Assembly: GCA_035294125.1 (NCBI GenBank)
Contig: DATGLM010000025.1
Coordinates: 1-64,000, forward strand
From: CADDYT01 sp035294125
GTDB taxonomy: Bacteria > Chloroflexota > Ktedonobacteria > Ktedonobacterales > Ktedonobacteraceae
Length of the DNA: 64,000 nucleotides
Direction of reading: 5' to 3'
In this document: piece after piece, positions 49,808 to 58,445 of the stretch
Position numbering within the stretch: the first letter of the stretch is position 1
Layout of the letters: every line of letters begins with the position of its first letter
Program-made: the position numbers and the translations under genes
Notes under the pieces: generated by a model
What the model was told of the DNA's origin: nothing
Databases searched by the model: none
Seen by the model: only the letters and a program-made list of their open reading frames with translations

Positions 49808-49887
49808 GCACGAGGGAGGTCTCGTGACAGCATCCCATTTCTGAAGAGAGGGACACTCAGAGGCGGGTTCGGGTAGAGAAAGATGAA

Positions 49888-49938
49888 CAGAAGCGCAGAG
49901 AAGGGAAAAGCCGTAGCGGCTTTTCCTCCGCGCTTCTG
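49888..49938 (-). terminator. Two-part hairpin terminator of the mannosyltransferase gene
   Basis: Outer CAGAAGCGC/GCGCTTCTG (49888-49896, 49930-49938) and inner GGAAAAGCCG/CGGCTTTTCC (49904-49913, 49917-49926). It begins 2 bases after the gene stop. Confidence 0.78.
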
Positions 49939-49940
49939 TT

Positions 49941-51251
49941 TCACACAGTCCAGTAGCCATGCAGGAACTGGAGGGTGAGAAAAGCCAGCATGGGCAGCGC
50001 CAGCATCATGTACCACTGATTGAGCCAGGAATAGCGCTGTCCGAGGCGGGCCAGCACAATGAAGACAGCGAACAGTTCCAGCACAAAACGCTGGGTCGAT
50101 TGCAGTGGATCGTAGCCGTGGCCGGGGAAAAACAGGGGCAGGAACAGCACCAGCAGGCAGAACAGGGGCATGCTCCACTGTGAACGGGAGAAGCGCACAG
50201 GGCCGATAAAGCAGAGGACAAGCAGCACGAGCGCGAAAAGGAGCGCTGTCAGGTCGATGATATCGTGCGCTGTAAAAAAGGTATAGAGTGGCAGTGTGAT
50301 GATGTTGTGAATCTGCTGCATGGTGCCTGCCCAGGGCGCGCTGAAGCCGTAGCGCCAGTAGACCTGCGCGTGTTCGAAGGCCAGCGGGTCGTGATAGCGT
50401 TGATTGAGGTACCAGGCGTAGATGCCCAGGCCGAGCGGGATGAGCAGCAGAGCGGGCAGCCCGGCGATCAGCCTGTGCAACGATGGCTTCCGCCTTTCGA
50501 TCCGCGCACCGCGTAGTTGCGACAGAGCCTGGCGCGCAAACTCGTAAAGGAAAGGGATGGCGAGCAGCAAGGCGGCTGAGCGGGTCAGAGTTGCCAGCCC
50601 GGCGCATAGCCCTGCCAGCCACCAGAAGCCGCGCCGCAACGCGTAAAAGCAGAGCAGCACGAGCAATATAAACAGCGACTCGTTATACGCGGCGAAGAAA
50701 AACAGCGCGGTGGGGAAGATGGTGAGATAGAGGGCGGTTTTCTGCGCCACCTCGCGATTGAATTCTGTCTCCACGAGGCGATAGAGCACGATGAGCGCGG
50801 CGAGAAAGGCCAGGTTGGAAATCACCATACCCGTGACCAGCGGGTCTGCGCCAGGTGGTATACTGAAAACGTGTATGAGCCAGGGGTACAGCGGAAAAAA
50901 AGCCGCGTATGACAGGTTCAGATAGCCTCGCGTGGCAATTGTCGTGAAGCGCACGGCATCCCAGCGCGCCCAGGCGTTTAGCAGCGTTTGAAAGTCCAGT
51001 GCGTGCATGGAATAATTGGGTACGCTAAAGAGGATCACGCCAAAATACGTCAAAAGCACGAAGGCAATACGGGTGACGATAAAAAGCGGGAAGACGGCCA
51101 GCGTCGCCTGCCTCCACGGGATAAGCCAGGAGCGGCGGGCAGGGCGTAAAGGGATGATCTTGTCTCTCCTGCCGGGTGCTGCCGCTGTGTTCGGTACGAC
51201 CGGAAATGACGGCACTTCCCGCGAACTTGAAGATAGTTTTTGTGCTTGCAT
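49941..51251 (-). CDS. PIG-V-like GT-C mannosyltransferase (predicted)
   Basis: 436 residues, about ten membrane segments after a 45-residue cytosolic N terminus. The family text LLNAWARWDAVRFTTIATRG (W-x-RWD-A near an acidic catalytic loop) and YAAFFPLYPWLIHVFS are typical of bacterial PIG-V/GT76-like proteins, which transfer mannose from a polyprenol carrier. GGAGGAGAG upstream. Acceptor unknown; possible links are cell-wall glycans or lipids. It stands alone on its strand. Confidence 0.75.
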   Translation of the reverse strand: MQAQKLSSSSREVPSFPVVPNTAAAPGRRDKIIPLRPARRSWLIPWRQATLAVFPLFIVTRIAFVLLTYFGVILFSVPNYSMHALDFQTLLNAWARWDAVRFTTIATRGYLNLSYAAFFPLYPWLIHVFSIPPGADPLVTGMVISNLAFLAALIVLYRLVETEFNREVAQKTALYLTIFPTALFFFAAYNESLFILLVLLCFYALRRGFWWLAGLCAGLATLTRSAALLLAIPFLYEFARQALSQLRGARIERRKPSLHRLIAGLPALLLIPLGLGIYAWYLNQRYHDPLAFEHAQVYWRYGFSAPWAGTMQQIHNIITLPLYTFFTAHDIIDLTALLFALVLLVLCFIGPVRFSRSQWSMPLFCLLVLFLPLFFPGHGYDPLQSTQRFVLELFAVFIVLARLGQRYSWLNQWYMMLALPMLAFLTLQFLHGYWTV

Positions 51252-51437
51252 GGTAGAAGTCTCTCCTCCGGGATAGAAGTTGTTCTAACATCACGTATGA
51301 GCAAGAGAGAAGGTTGCAACAGTATTCTCAATACGAATCCTAATGTACAGGAGAGAAGGTTGCAACAGTGTCCTTACGATGAAGCCTGTCGTATTGAATT
51401 ATGAGGAGTGTGTATTGAGTATGTCAGGAGTGAGATA

Positions 51438-51911
51438 ATGGAAAAGCGAGATCAACAACAGGGAAAACCGGAACTGCGACCGACGCCTGTCGTGACCTGT
51501 TTTCTTATGCGCTTCGATGGGCCGGGGCCGCGTGTCTTGATTGTGCAGCGCAGCCAGCGTGTGGGGAGCTATCAGGGTCAGTGGGGAGGAATCAGCGGCT
51601 TTATCGAGCCGGGCGTCTCTCCCGATGCACAGGCCTACACGGAGGTTCGCGAGGAGACGGGCCTGCTGCCCGACGAGGTCTGCATGCTGCGCCGTGGCGA
51701 GGTGGTACCTGAGCCTGATTCCGCTATCGGGCGCGAGTTCCTGGTTCACCCCTTCATCTTCGAGGTCTACAAGCCCGACAAAATCCGCACCGACTGGGAG
51801 GCGGTGCAGATGCGCTGGATTCCGCCCTCGGAGATAAAGGATTACAACACCGTTCCCAAACTCTGGGAAGCCTATCAGTCCGCCATGAACGGCGCGATTG
51901 TGCAGGCATGA
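51438..51911 (+). CDS. Nudix hydrolase
   Basis: 157 residues from ATG 51438 with AGGAG upstream. The Nudix box reads GFIEPGVSPDAQAYTEVREE then TGLL: compared with G-x5-E-x7-R-E-U-x-E-E-x-G-U, the first Glu is Val and the Arg is Thr, while the metal-binding EE-x-G is kept. It hydrolyses nucleoside-diphosphate-X compounds; substrate not predictable. Confidence 0.88.
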   Translation: MEKRDQQQGKPELRPTPVVTCFLMRFDGPGPRVLIVQRSQRVGSYQGQWGGISGFIEPGVSPDAQAYTEVREETGLLPDEVCMLRRGEVVPEPDSAIGREFLVHPFIFEVYKPDKIRTDWEAVQMRWIPPSEIKDYNTVPKLWEAYQSAMNGAIVQA

Positions 51912-51925
51912 ATTCTCGTACCGCC

Positions 51926-52022
51926 GCAGGCCACCCGCCAGGGGTGGCCCTACTATACACGAGCGCGCCGCAACGTGGGAACCGGGCGTATACAGTAGGG
52001 CCACCCCTGGCGGGTGGCCTGC
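51926..52022. repeat. 97-bp palindromic element with perfect 29-bp arms
   Basis: GCAGGCCACCCGCCAGGGGT... (51926-51954) is the exact reverse complement of 51994-52022; the interior continues imperfectly (TATACACGAGCG / CGTATA). It includes CGTATACAGTAGGGCC, also found at 29070-29085. Non-coding, between the Nudix gene and thiolase. Best-preserved copy of the GTAGGG repeat group here. Confidence 0.75.
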
Positions 52023-52041
52023 CCGCGCCGGGGCGGCATGT

Positions 52042-53238
52042 CTACAGTCGTTCGATAATGGTGGCGATGCCCTGGCCGACGCCGATGCACATGGTGGCGA
52101 GTCCATAGCGGCCATTGCGGCGCTCGAGTTCGTAGAGGAGGGTTGTAAGGATGCGCGCGCCGCTGCAGCCGAGCGGATGGCCGAGGGCGATGGCGCCGCC
52201 GTTGACGTTCAGCTTCTCCTCGTCGATCTCCAGTTCGCGCGCGCATTGCAGGGACTGGGCCGCGAAGGCTTCGTTCAGTTCGATCAGGTCCATGTCCCGG
52301 ATGCTCAGTCCGGCGCGTTGCAGGACCTTGCGCGTCGCCGGTATTGGCCCCAGACCCATGTAGGCGGGATCGACCCCGGCAACGGCTGTGGCGATGATGC
52401 GCGCTCGCGGCTGCAAGCCGAGTTCTTTTGCCCTGCTGCCTGCCATCAGGACAAGAGCGGCGGCGCCATCGTTGATACCCGACGAGTTGCCTGCCGTGAC
52501 CGTCCCATCCTTACGAAAGGCAGGTTTGAGCTTCGCCAGCGCGGCTAGCGAGGTGTCGGGCCGTGGCTGCTCATCCTGGCTGAAGAAGATGGGTTCTCCC
52601 TTCTTCTGGGGGATCGAGACCGGCACGATTTCCTCGGCGAAGCGCCCGGATTGCTGGGCGGCGACCGCCCGCCGGTGGCTGCGCAAGGCGAAGGCGTCCT
52701 GGTCCGCGCGGCTCACGCCATATTTCTCGGCCACGTTCTCCGCTGTCTCGCCCATGCTGTAGGGATAGTGCATGGCCGCGAGGCGCGGGTTGACGAAGCG
52801 CCAGCCGATGGTGGTGTCGTAGATGCTGGCGCTGCGACTGAAGGCCGTTTCCGCCTTTCCCATGACGAAAGGCGCTCGTGTCATGCTCTCGACGCCGCCC
52901 GCGACGAAGGTATCGCCCGCCCCTGTCTGGATGGCCTGCGCCGCGCTATTGACCGCCTGCAAACCGGAACCGCAAAGCCGGTTGACTGTCTGTCCTGCCA
53001 CGTGGGTTGGTAATCCTGCCAGCAGCAGAGACATCCGCGCTACGTTCCGGTTATCCTCTCCTGCCTGGTTGGCACAGCCGAGAATAACATCTTCCACGCT
53101 TTCCGCGTCGATATGCGCTCGCCGTATCGCCTCCTCAATGGCGATGGCGGCGAGATCATCCGGGCGCACATCCTTGAGGCCGCCACCGTAGCGTCCAATA
53201 GGCGTGCGCACTGCTGAAAGGATTACCGCCTCTTCCAT
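52042..53238 (-). CDS. Acetyl-CoA acetyltransferase (thiolase)
   Basis: 398 residues. The acylated Cys in TVNRLCGSGLQAVNSAAQAI, the NEAFAAQ segment, the His in GGAIALGHPLGCSGARI and the second Cys in ATMCIGVGQGIA form the thiolase active site. Either degradative (beta-oxidation) or biosynthetic; motif text does not decide. Followed upstream on the same strand by enoyl-CoA hydratase 21 bases away, so they form an operon. Confidence 0.95.
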   Translation of the reverse strand: MEEAVILSAVRTPIGRYGGGLKDVRPDDLAAIAIEEAIRRAHIDAESVEDVILGCANQAGEDNRNVARMSLLLAGLPTHVAGQTVNRLCGSGLQAVNSAAQAIQTGAGDTFVAGGVESMTRAPFVMGKAETAFSRSASIYDTTIGWRFVNPRLAAMHYPYSMGETAENVAEKYGVSRADQDAFALRSHRRAVAAQQSGRFAEEIVPVSIPQKKGEPIFFSQDEQPRPDTSLAALAKLKPAFRKDGTVTAGNSSGINDGAAALVLMAGSRAKELGLQPRARIIATAVAGVDPAYMGLGPIPATRKVLQRAGLSIRDMDLIELNEAFAAQSLQCARELEIDEEKLNVNGGAIALGHPLGCSGARILTTLLYELERRNGRYGLATMCIGVGQGIATIIERL

Positions 53239-53259
53239 GTCGTGTCTCCCTTGTTTTCC

Positions 53260-54036
53260 TTATTTCCCCTGGAAATTCGCCTTGCGTTTCTCGATAAATG
53301 CCTGCATGCCTTCGCGCATATCTTCGGTGGCGAAGAGCAGGAAGAAGTTCTTGCGCTCAATTTCCAGCCCCACGTCCAGCGATGTCTCAAAGGCTGCCAG
53401 CACCGACTGCTTCGCCAGTTGCAAGGCGATGGGTGCGCGTTCCGCCACCTCTTTTGCCAGCTTGACGGCAGCAGTCAGGTGTTCGCCCTTCGGCACCACC
53501 TGGTTGACCAGCCCGTGTGCCGCCATCTGCTCCGCCGTAAATTGCTTGCCTGTCAGCACCATCTCCATCGCCAGGTATTTGCCGATGGTGCGCGTCAGGC
53601 GCTGCGTGCCGCCCGCGCCTGGAATGATGCCGAGGTTGATCTCCGGCTGCCCGAAGCGCGCATTTTCCGAGGCCACGATCATATCGCAGTTCATCGCCAG
53701 CTCGCAGCCACCGCCCAGCGCGTAGCCGCCCACCGCCGCGATCAACGGTTTGCGAATATTCTTGATGCGCTGCCACGCACCGAAGCCGCTCAACATCATA
53801 TCAATCGGTGACTTATCCGACATCTCCTTGATATCGGCCCCGGCGGCAAACGCTCTATCGCCCGCGCCTGTAATCACCATGCACCCTATCTCGCTATCAG
53901 CATCAAACTTCTCCAGCGCGTCGGCCAGTTCGCCCACAAGCTGCATATTGAGCGCGTTCAGTTCCTTCGGGCGGTTCAGCGTCACAATGCCCACATTGCC
54001 ATCGCGCTCCGTCAAAATGTACTGGTAATTCGCCAT
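53260..54036 (-). CDS. Enoyl-CoA hydratase/isomerase (crotonase family)
   Basis: 258 residues from ATG 54036 with GAGGAG 8 bases upstream; the frame to 54057 is discounted. Motifs: VTLNRPKELNALNMQLV, the oxyanion segment FAAGADIKEM, GGGCELAMNCDMIVASENAR with the first catalytic Glu nearby and FGQPEINLGIIPGAGGTQRL with the second. It hydrates enoyl-CoA in beta-oxidation. First gene of a two-gene operon with thiolase. Confidence 0.95.
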   Translation of the reverse strand: MANYQYILTERDGNVGIVTLNRPKELNALNMQLVGELADALEKFDADSEIGCMVITGAGDRAFAAGADIKEMSDKSPIDMMLSGFGAWQRIKNIRKPLIAAVGGYALGGGCELAMNCDMIVASENARFGQPEINLGIIPGAGGTQRLTRTIGKYLAMEMVLTGKQFTAEQMAAHGLVNQVVPKGEHLTAAVKLAKEVAERAPIALQLAKQSVLAAFETSLDVGLEIERKNFFLLFATEDMREGMQAFIEKRKANFQGK

Positions 54037-54296
54037 ACACATACTCCTCGCAAACAAAATAAAGGTCTTCTTCCCAATGCACTTATTAGTATACCACCTG
54101 CCTGGGTTACCGAGGTTGATAGAGCTTAACCATGGCGGGGAATTTAGCGCGCCTTCTCAACAAAAACGTAACCAATCGTTCAATCAGAAAAGGGTATTAT
54201 CAGCAAAAGTATATGGGAGCAGGGAAGGAAGAAAGGAAGAAAAGATACTGCGGAAGCTGGCAGGAAGTACGCCACCATGGAAGGAAGGGAACAGCT

Positions 54297-55145
54297 ATGC
54301 AAGAGGCAGCGGAATATGTCATGCTCTCGACAACGCCGGCGGCGACCATAAGCGCGCCGTCCCCGTCAATGTCGGCTGCGTCAGCCGTCGCGGTGCCGGA
54401 AACTCCGCTGGCAGGCGAAGCGATTGCTCCGGCGCGGCCTTTGAACCGGCAGGAATTCTACCGGCAACAATACCGGCGCTCTCAACACTGGAAAGACAGC
54501 CTCGCGCTCTACTGTGAAGTCATTGACAGCTATGTGCAGGCGGATACTTGCGTCCTCGATATCGGCTGTGGACACGGTAATTTTCTGGCCCCGGTCTATA
54601 ACAGGACGCCGCATACCTATGGCATCGACCCCGATGCGCTGGCGCTGGCGAAAAATACGATTGTGCGCAACACCGTCGTTGGCTCCGCCGACGCGCTGCC
54701 ATTCCCCAATAATTTCTTTGATCTCGTCGTCTCTGCCTGGGTGCTGGAACACCTCGACCGGCCAGAGCAGGCATTTCGTGAGGTGTATCGCGTCCTCAAG
54801 CCCGGCGGTCGCGTGATTTTCCTTACGCCCAACGCCTGGAACTACAACATCTGGATCATCCGCCTGATTCCCAACTGCTTCCACAACTTTTTCACGCGCC
54901 GCCTCTACAATCGCCAGGAACACGATACCTACCCCGTTCGCTACCGGGTCAACTCGCCGCGCAGAATCGACTGTACCCTGTTGCCGCTCGGCTTCACAAA
55001 GGCGCAGCTCATCCTGAACGGCGACCCGACCTACATCAGCTTCAACGCCCCGCTCTACGCCCTTGCCTGCGCCATCGAGCGCCTGCTCAGCCTCAAATGG
55101 CTCAAGGCCGCACGAGTACATTTGATTGGCGTTTATCAGAAGTGA
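54297..55145 (+). CDS. Class I SAM-dependent methyltransferase
   Basis: 282 residues from ATG 54297 (MQEAAEYVMLSTTPAATISA) with AAGGGA upstream; a longer frame from 54132 lacks support. Motif I TCVLDIGCGHGNFLAPVYNR, motif II/III FFDLVVSAWVLEHLDRPEQA and LKPGGRVIFLTPNAWNYNIW. A UbiE/type-11 methyltransferase domain. Substrate unknown. The N-terminal 45 residues are Ala/Pro/Ser-rich. Confidence 0.85.
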   Translation: MQEAAEYVMLSTTPAATISAPSPSMSAASAVAVPETPLAGEAIAPARPLNRQEFYRQQYRRSQHWKDSLALYCEVIDSYVQADTCVLDIGCGHGNFLAPVYNRTPHTYGIDPDALALAKNTIVRNTVVGSADALPFPNNFFDLVVSAWVLEHLDRPEQAFREVYRVLKPGGRVIFLTPNAWNYNIWIIRLIPNCFHNFFTRRLYNRQEHDTYPVRYRVNSPRRIDCTLLPLGFTKAQLILNGDPTYISFNAPLYALACAIERLLSLKWLKAARVHLIGVYQK

Positions 55146-55258
55146 GGCGGGTTGGTGATCCCCTCTCAAAGCAGGGTTTGTGCACCGGAAAGTCATATCG
55201 ACTTGACGCCGCCCCGCTGCTCTTGTACGATAGCGGGTGAAGAGAACGTTTGTGCTAG

Positions 55259-56551
55259 AGAGTAAACAGCTTTAATGAGATGAATGCTCAGGCAGCGCAG
55301 ACCTTTCGCCATAATTTTCCCGAGGCAGTACCTTTTGTTTGTCCGGTGCAAGCTTTGAGCGCACGCACTGTTCAGACGGCGCTTGGGGAGAAGCAGGAAC
55401 TGGATGTGATGATCGGTGGCCCACCTTGCCAGGGTTTCAGCATCAATGCACCTGTTCGTAGCGATGATGACCCGCGTAACGGCCTCTTTCGCCACTATGT
55501 TCGTATTGTGCTGGAAGGACTGCGGCCAAAGTTCATCGTCATGGAGAATGTTCCCGGGCTGATCTCCCTTGATGGAGGAAAAACGCTCAGGGACGTTATC
55601 GCAGCATTTGAGCAGGCAGGCTATAACGTCATTTTTCGCATCCTTAACGCTGCCCATTATGGTGTTCCAGAAGAGCGGTGGCGCTTATTTTTTATCGGCA
55701 CCCGCTTGCCAGATATCAGACTCTCGTTTCCACTACCCACCCATTACAGCTTGCAGCGTCCCAACTTTACCGGGGGTCGCGAATATACCTTTGGTTATGC
55801 TATTCGCAATCCCTTGCAGACCCATATGGAGTATGATGCCTTGCTTGCTCCAGTACGAGTAGGCGATGCTATCAGCGATCTGCCTGCTATCGAGTCGGGC
55901 GGCGGCGCTGCTGAGATGGACTATGTGCTTCCACCACAGAGCGCGTATCAAAGAGCATTGCGTGAGGGTGCCACAAAACTCTACAACCATGAGTGTGCAG
56001 GTGCAAGTGCAATGAATATGGAGCGCATGCGCCATGTTCAGCCAGGCCGCTCATGGCGTGATATTCCCCATGAGATACTGCCGAAGGGTATGCAAAGGGC
56101 GCGGCGCAGCGATCATACAAAGCGTTATGGACGCCTTGAGAGAGACGGCATTTCCAGTACCATCCTCACCAAATGCGACCCGCACTGGGGCAGCTTTTTC
56201 CACTATGAGCAAGATCGCATTATCAGCGTGCGTGAAGCTGCCCGTATCCAATCCTTCCCTGATCGGTTCCGCTTTACCGGCTCCAGAGTCGAGCAATATC
56301 GCCAGGTAGGCAATGCTGTTCCTCCACTGCTGGCAAAAGCTATTGCGGAACATATAAAAACGCTGCTGAATACTACTCAACAGTATGATATAGGCCCGGT
56401 AGTCCCATTCGGAACCATACGTTCTCTGGTTCCCAGGTGTACCATCAGAATGCGACTCGTTGAATTCGCTGAAGCGTTCGCATCGGGTAAACAACTGCCA
56501 TCAGGTTCGCAGCTTGATGAGAAGGTTGGTGAAGCGTTAGCGAATCTATAG
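55259..56551 (+). pseudogene. 5'-truncated DNA cytosine-5 methyltransferase
   Basis: Frame open from 55259; first ATG 55280 gives 423 residues. Present: motif IV GGPPCQGFS with the catalytic Cys, motif VI FIVMENVPG, motif VIII PEERWRLFFIGTR, motif IX region RLERDGISSTILTKCDPHWG, and motif X YRQVGNAVPPLLAKAIAEHI. Missing: the N-terminal motif I (F-x-G-x-G, SAM binding) and what follows it. Homologous text seems to begin at VNSFNEMNAQAAQTFRHNFP, just after where motif I should be, and a TAG precedes it. Probably an inactive remnant. No restriction enzyme gene adjoins. Confidence 0.75.
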
Positions 56552-56572
56552 GGAGCGGCAGTATATCTTCAT

Positions 56573-56631
56573 CTGGATAGTACAAACATCACCGCAGCTG
56601 TGAAGGCTGCGGTGATGTTTGTACTATCCAG
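56573..56631. terminator. 26-bp-stem bidirectional terminator
   Basis: CTGGATAGTACAAACATCAC... (56573-56598) pairs perfectly with 56606-56631, loop TGTGAAG. It lies between the convergent methyltransferase remnant (+) and CoA-transferase gene (-), 3 bases from the stop of the latter. Confidence 0.85.
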
Positions 56632-56634
56632 CTC

Positions 56635-57414
56635 CTACCTCGTCCACACCCCCAGCGGATCAACTTCCCGAATCACTTTCAGCTCCTCATCGCTCGGCGG
56701 CACCGTTTCAGCGCAGTTGGGGGCGAGGCGGAGGGGCCAGCCGGTTTGCTCCTGCACTTGCTCGATAGTAGTGCCGGGATGGTAGGATTGCAGCAAGGCC
56801 TCGCCGGTGGCGGGGTCGAAGGTGAAGAGGGCGAGGGTGGTGATGAGTGCCGAAGGGCCGCCTCTGGGCAGGCCAACGCGCTCGCGCCAGGCGACGCCAG
56901 CGGGACCATGTTCGTCGGGGTAGCCGTAGCCAGGGCTGGTGACGAAATCGACGCGCTCGCGCAGGCGGTGTCGGTCGTGCTGCATGATGATGGCGAGTCG
57001 GTGCGAGAGCGAGGCGATGTCCGCGCCGCCGCCACTGCCGGGCAGGCGCACCGAGGGCTGCTGCCAGTCGCCGATGAGCGAGGTGTTCAGGTTGCCGTAG
57101 CGATCCACTTCCGCGCCGCCGATAAAGCCCAGGTTGACCTCGCCCGCCGCCATCAGGCCCATCAGGTTGACCATGCGCGTGGCCCAGAGCGCGCCGCTGA
57201 TATTGGCGGGGTCGCCCATCGTGTAGAGTAGCTCGGCGGCGGGCGTGTCGCGCATGATGCCCACCTCGAAGAGGCCAATAGCGTTGGGCGCGTGCGTGCG
57301 CTTCGCCAGCGCGAAGGCGATGAGCGGCAGGCGCATGCCCACAAAGACGTTTTCTCCATCCTGTATCTGCCTCGCGGCGCAGACAACCATCAATTCTTTC
57401 GCGGTATATTCCAT
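56635..57414 (-). CDS. CoA-transferase subunit B (GctB/IpdB type)
   Basis: 259 residues, AGGAG upstream. Text VCAARQIQDGENVFVGMRLP, LFEVGIMRDTPAAELLYTMG, LGFIGGAEVDRYGNLNTSLI, and LPGSGGGADIASLSHR matches the beta subunit of glutaconate-type CoA-transferases and of IpdAB-like ring-cleaving enzymes. The classical catalytic SENG motif of succinyl-CoA transferases is not present, which leans to the IpdAB side. Works with the upstream subunit A gene. Confidence 0.85.
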   Translation of the reverse strand: MEYTAKELMVVCAARQIQDGENVFVGMRLPLIAFALAKRTHAPNAIGLFEVGIMRDTPAAELLYTMGDPANISGALWATRMVNLMGLMAAGEVNLGFIGGAEVDRYGNLNTSLIGDWQQPSVRLPGSGGGADIASLSHRLAIIMQHDRHRLRERVDFVTSPGYGYPDEHGPAGVAWRERVGLPRGGPSALITTLALFTFDPATGEALLQSYHPGTTIEQVQEQTGWPLRLAPNCAETVPPSDEELKVIREVDPLGVWTR

Positions 57415-57530
57415 ATCAGTTTATCTCCTGAGCATGTACACTTGACCTTTTCGCGCGCGGTCGGTATACTTTATCTGCGGCAAAGCGCCGAAGTCAGACC
57501 ATTTCCCGGCCCGCTTGCAGGATGGAAACA

Positions 57531-58445
57531 CTAGTACCCGTAATCCACCGGCGCGGCATAGCGGTGGTCCTTGACGCGCAGGCGAGCGGTACGCTCCTCA
57601 CCAAGGTTCGCGACGTAATCGGCGCGGGTAGGAAGTTGCAATACCCAGTCGTCGAGCCATTGCTGGAAGCCTTCGAGGGTGCGCGTGCGCTGGTGATATT
57701 CGTGATAGAAGGCGTGGTCGCGCCCGTAGTAGCCCTGCACAGTGGAGGGGTGCGCGCCCCAGGGTTCGTGAACGACGGCCCGCACTTTGAACGACGGCCC
57801 CAGCACGCGGTTGGGGTCGCTCACGATCACCTCGTGCGGCACGATCTCTTCCGCGACGATAATCACGTCGCGGGCCGCCAGAAAAGCCTCTTCACAGATG
57901 CCCACGTTGCCCCACAGGTGCGCGTTGCCCTCTTCGTCGCTGCGCTGCGCGTGAATGATGGTCACATCCGGCCTCACGGCGGGAACGAGCAGCAGGGGCA
58001 TGCCATCGATGGGCGAAGTTTCCCGCCGGGAGGTGGGGTTTTTGCGGATGATATCGCTGCCGAGCAGGGTACGTGTGGGCATATAGGGCGAGCCGAGACC
58101 TGCCGCCAGCAGAGCCAGCGCAATCGAGAAGTTGCTGTGATCCTCGGTGGTGATCGTTCGCGGAATGGATTTCTCTGTGGCGCGGCGATAGCAGTGCCCC
58201 AGCCCCTCGCTCACGTTGCCCACCCAGGCGGCAGTGATCTTTTCCACGCAGCCCGCGCCGATCAACTGATCGAAGAGGATATCCGAAATAGGCCCGATCA
58301 GTGTCAGATTGCGCCGCTGCTGGCGGATGATCTCATGCCCGGCGGCGAAGGGGATCAGCGGCTCCAGCGCCAGCCCCATTGCGACGGAAGCACCATCGGG
58401 AACGTAGCGGGCAATGGCCTCGCTCATGGAAAGCAGTTTACTCAT
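57531..58445 (-). CDS. CoA-transferase subunit A (GctA/IpdA type)
   Basis: 304 residues: KLLSMSEAIARYVPDGASVA, RNLTLIGPISDILFDQLIGA, VEKITAAWVGNVSEGLGHCY, then TITTEDHSNFSIALALLAAG with an acidic residue (Glu101) where IpdA proteins carry the catalytic Glu, and DVTIIHAQRSDEEGNAHLWG. Partner of the subunit B gene 116 bases downstream. Its start overlaps the stop of the preceding lipoprotein gene by 4 bases on the minus strand... that is, the lipoprotein gene follows it at 58442. Confidence 0.85.
   Translation of the reverse strand: MSKLLSMSEAIARYVPDGASVAMGLALEPLIPFAAGHEIIRQQRRNLTLIGPISDILFDQLIGAGCVEKITAAWVGNVSEGLGHCYRRATEKSIPRTITTEDHSNFSIALALLAAGLGSPYMPTRTLLGSDIIRKNPTSRRETSPIDGMPLLLVPAVRPDVTIIHAQRSDEEGNAHLWGNVGICEEAFLAARDVIIVAEEIVPHEVIVSDPNRVLGPSFKVRAVVHEPWGAHPSTVQGYYGRDHAFYHEYHQRTRTLEGFQQWLDDWVLQLPTRADYVANLGEERTARLRVKDHRYAAPVDYGY

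Larger units (their letters stand above)
49494..49940. other. 447-base gap: rny promoter and a 134-bp inverted-repeat element
   Basis: From right to left: the terminator at 49888-49938, a structured element at 49674-49807, the rny promoter at 49634-49661 and the rny leader. A short open frame at 49619-49876 (+) spans the inverted repeat and has no coding character. No gene is called. Confidence 0.6.

Noticed and set aside
49619..49876. 85-residue open frame in the rny upstream gap
   Set aside because: It runs through the inverted-repeat element and promoter, and has no homology or ribosome-binding site that I can see.
54132..54296. N-terminal extension of the SAM methyltransferase
   Set aside because: The extra 55 residues are basic and low quality, and a good ribosome-binding site precedes the ATG at 54297.
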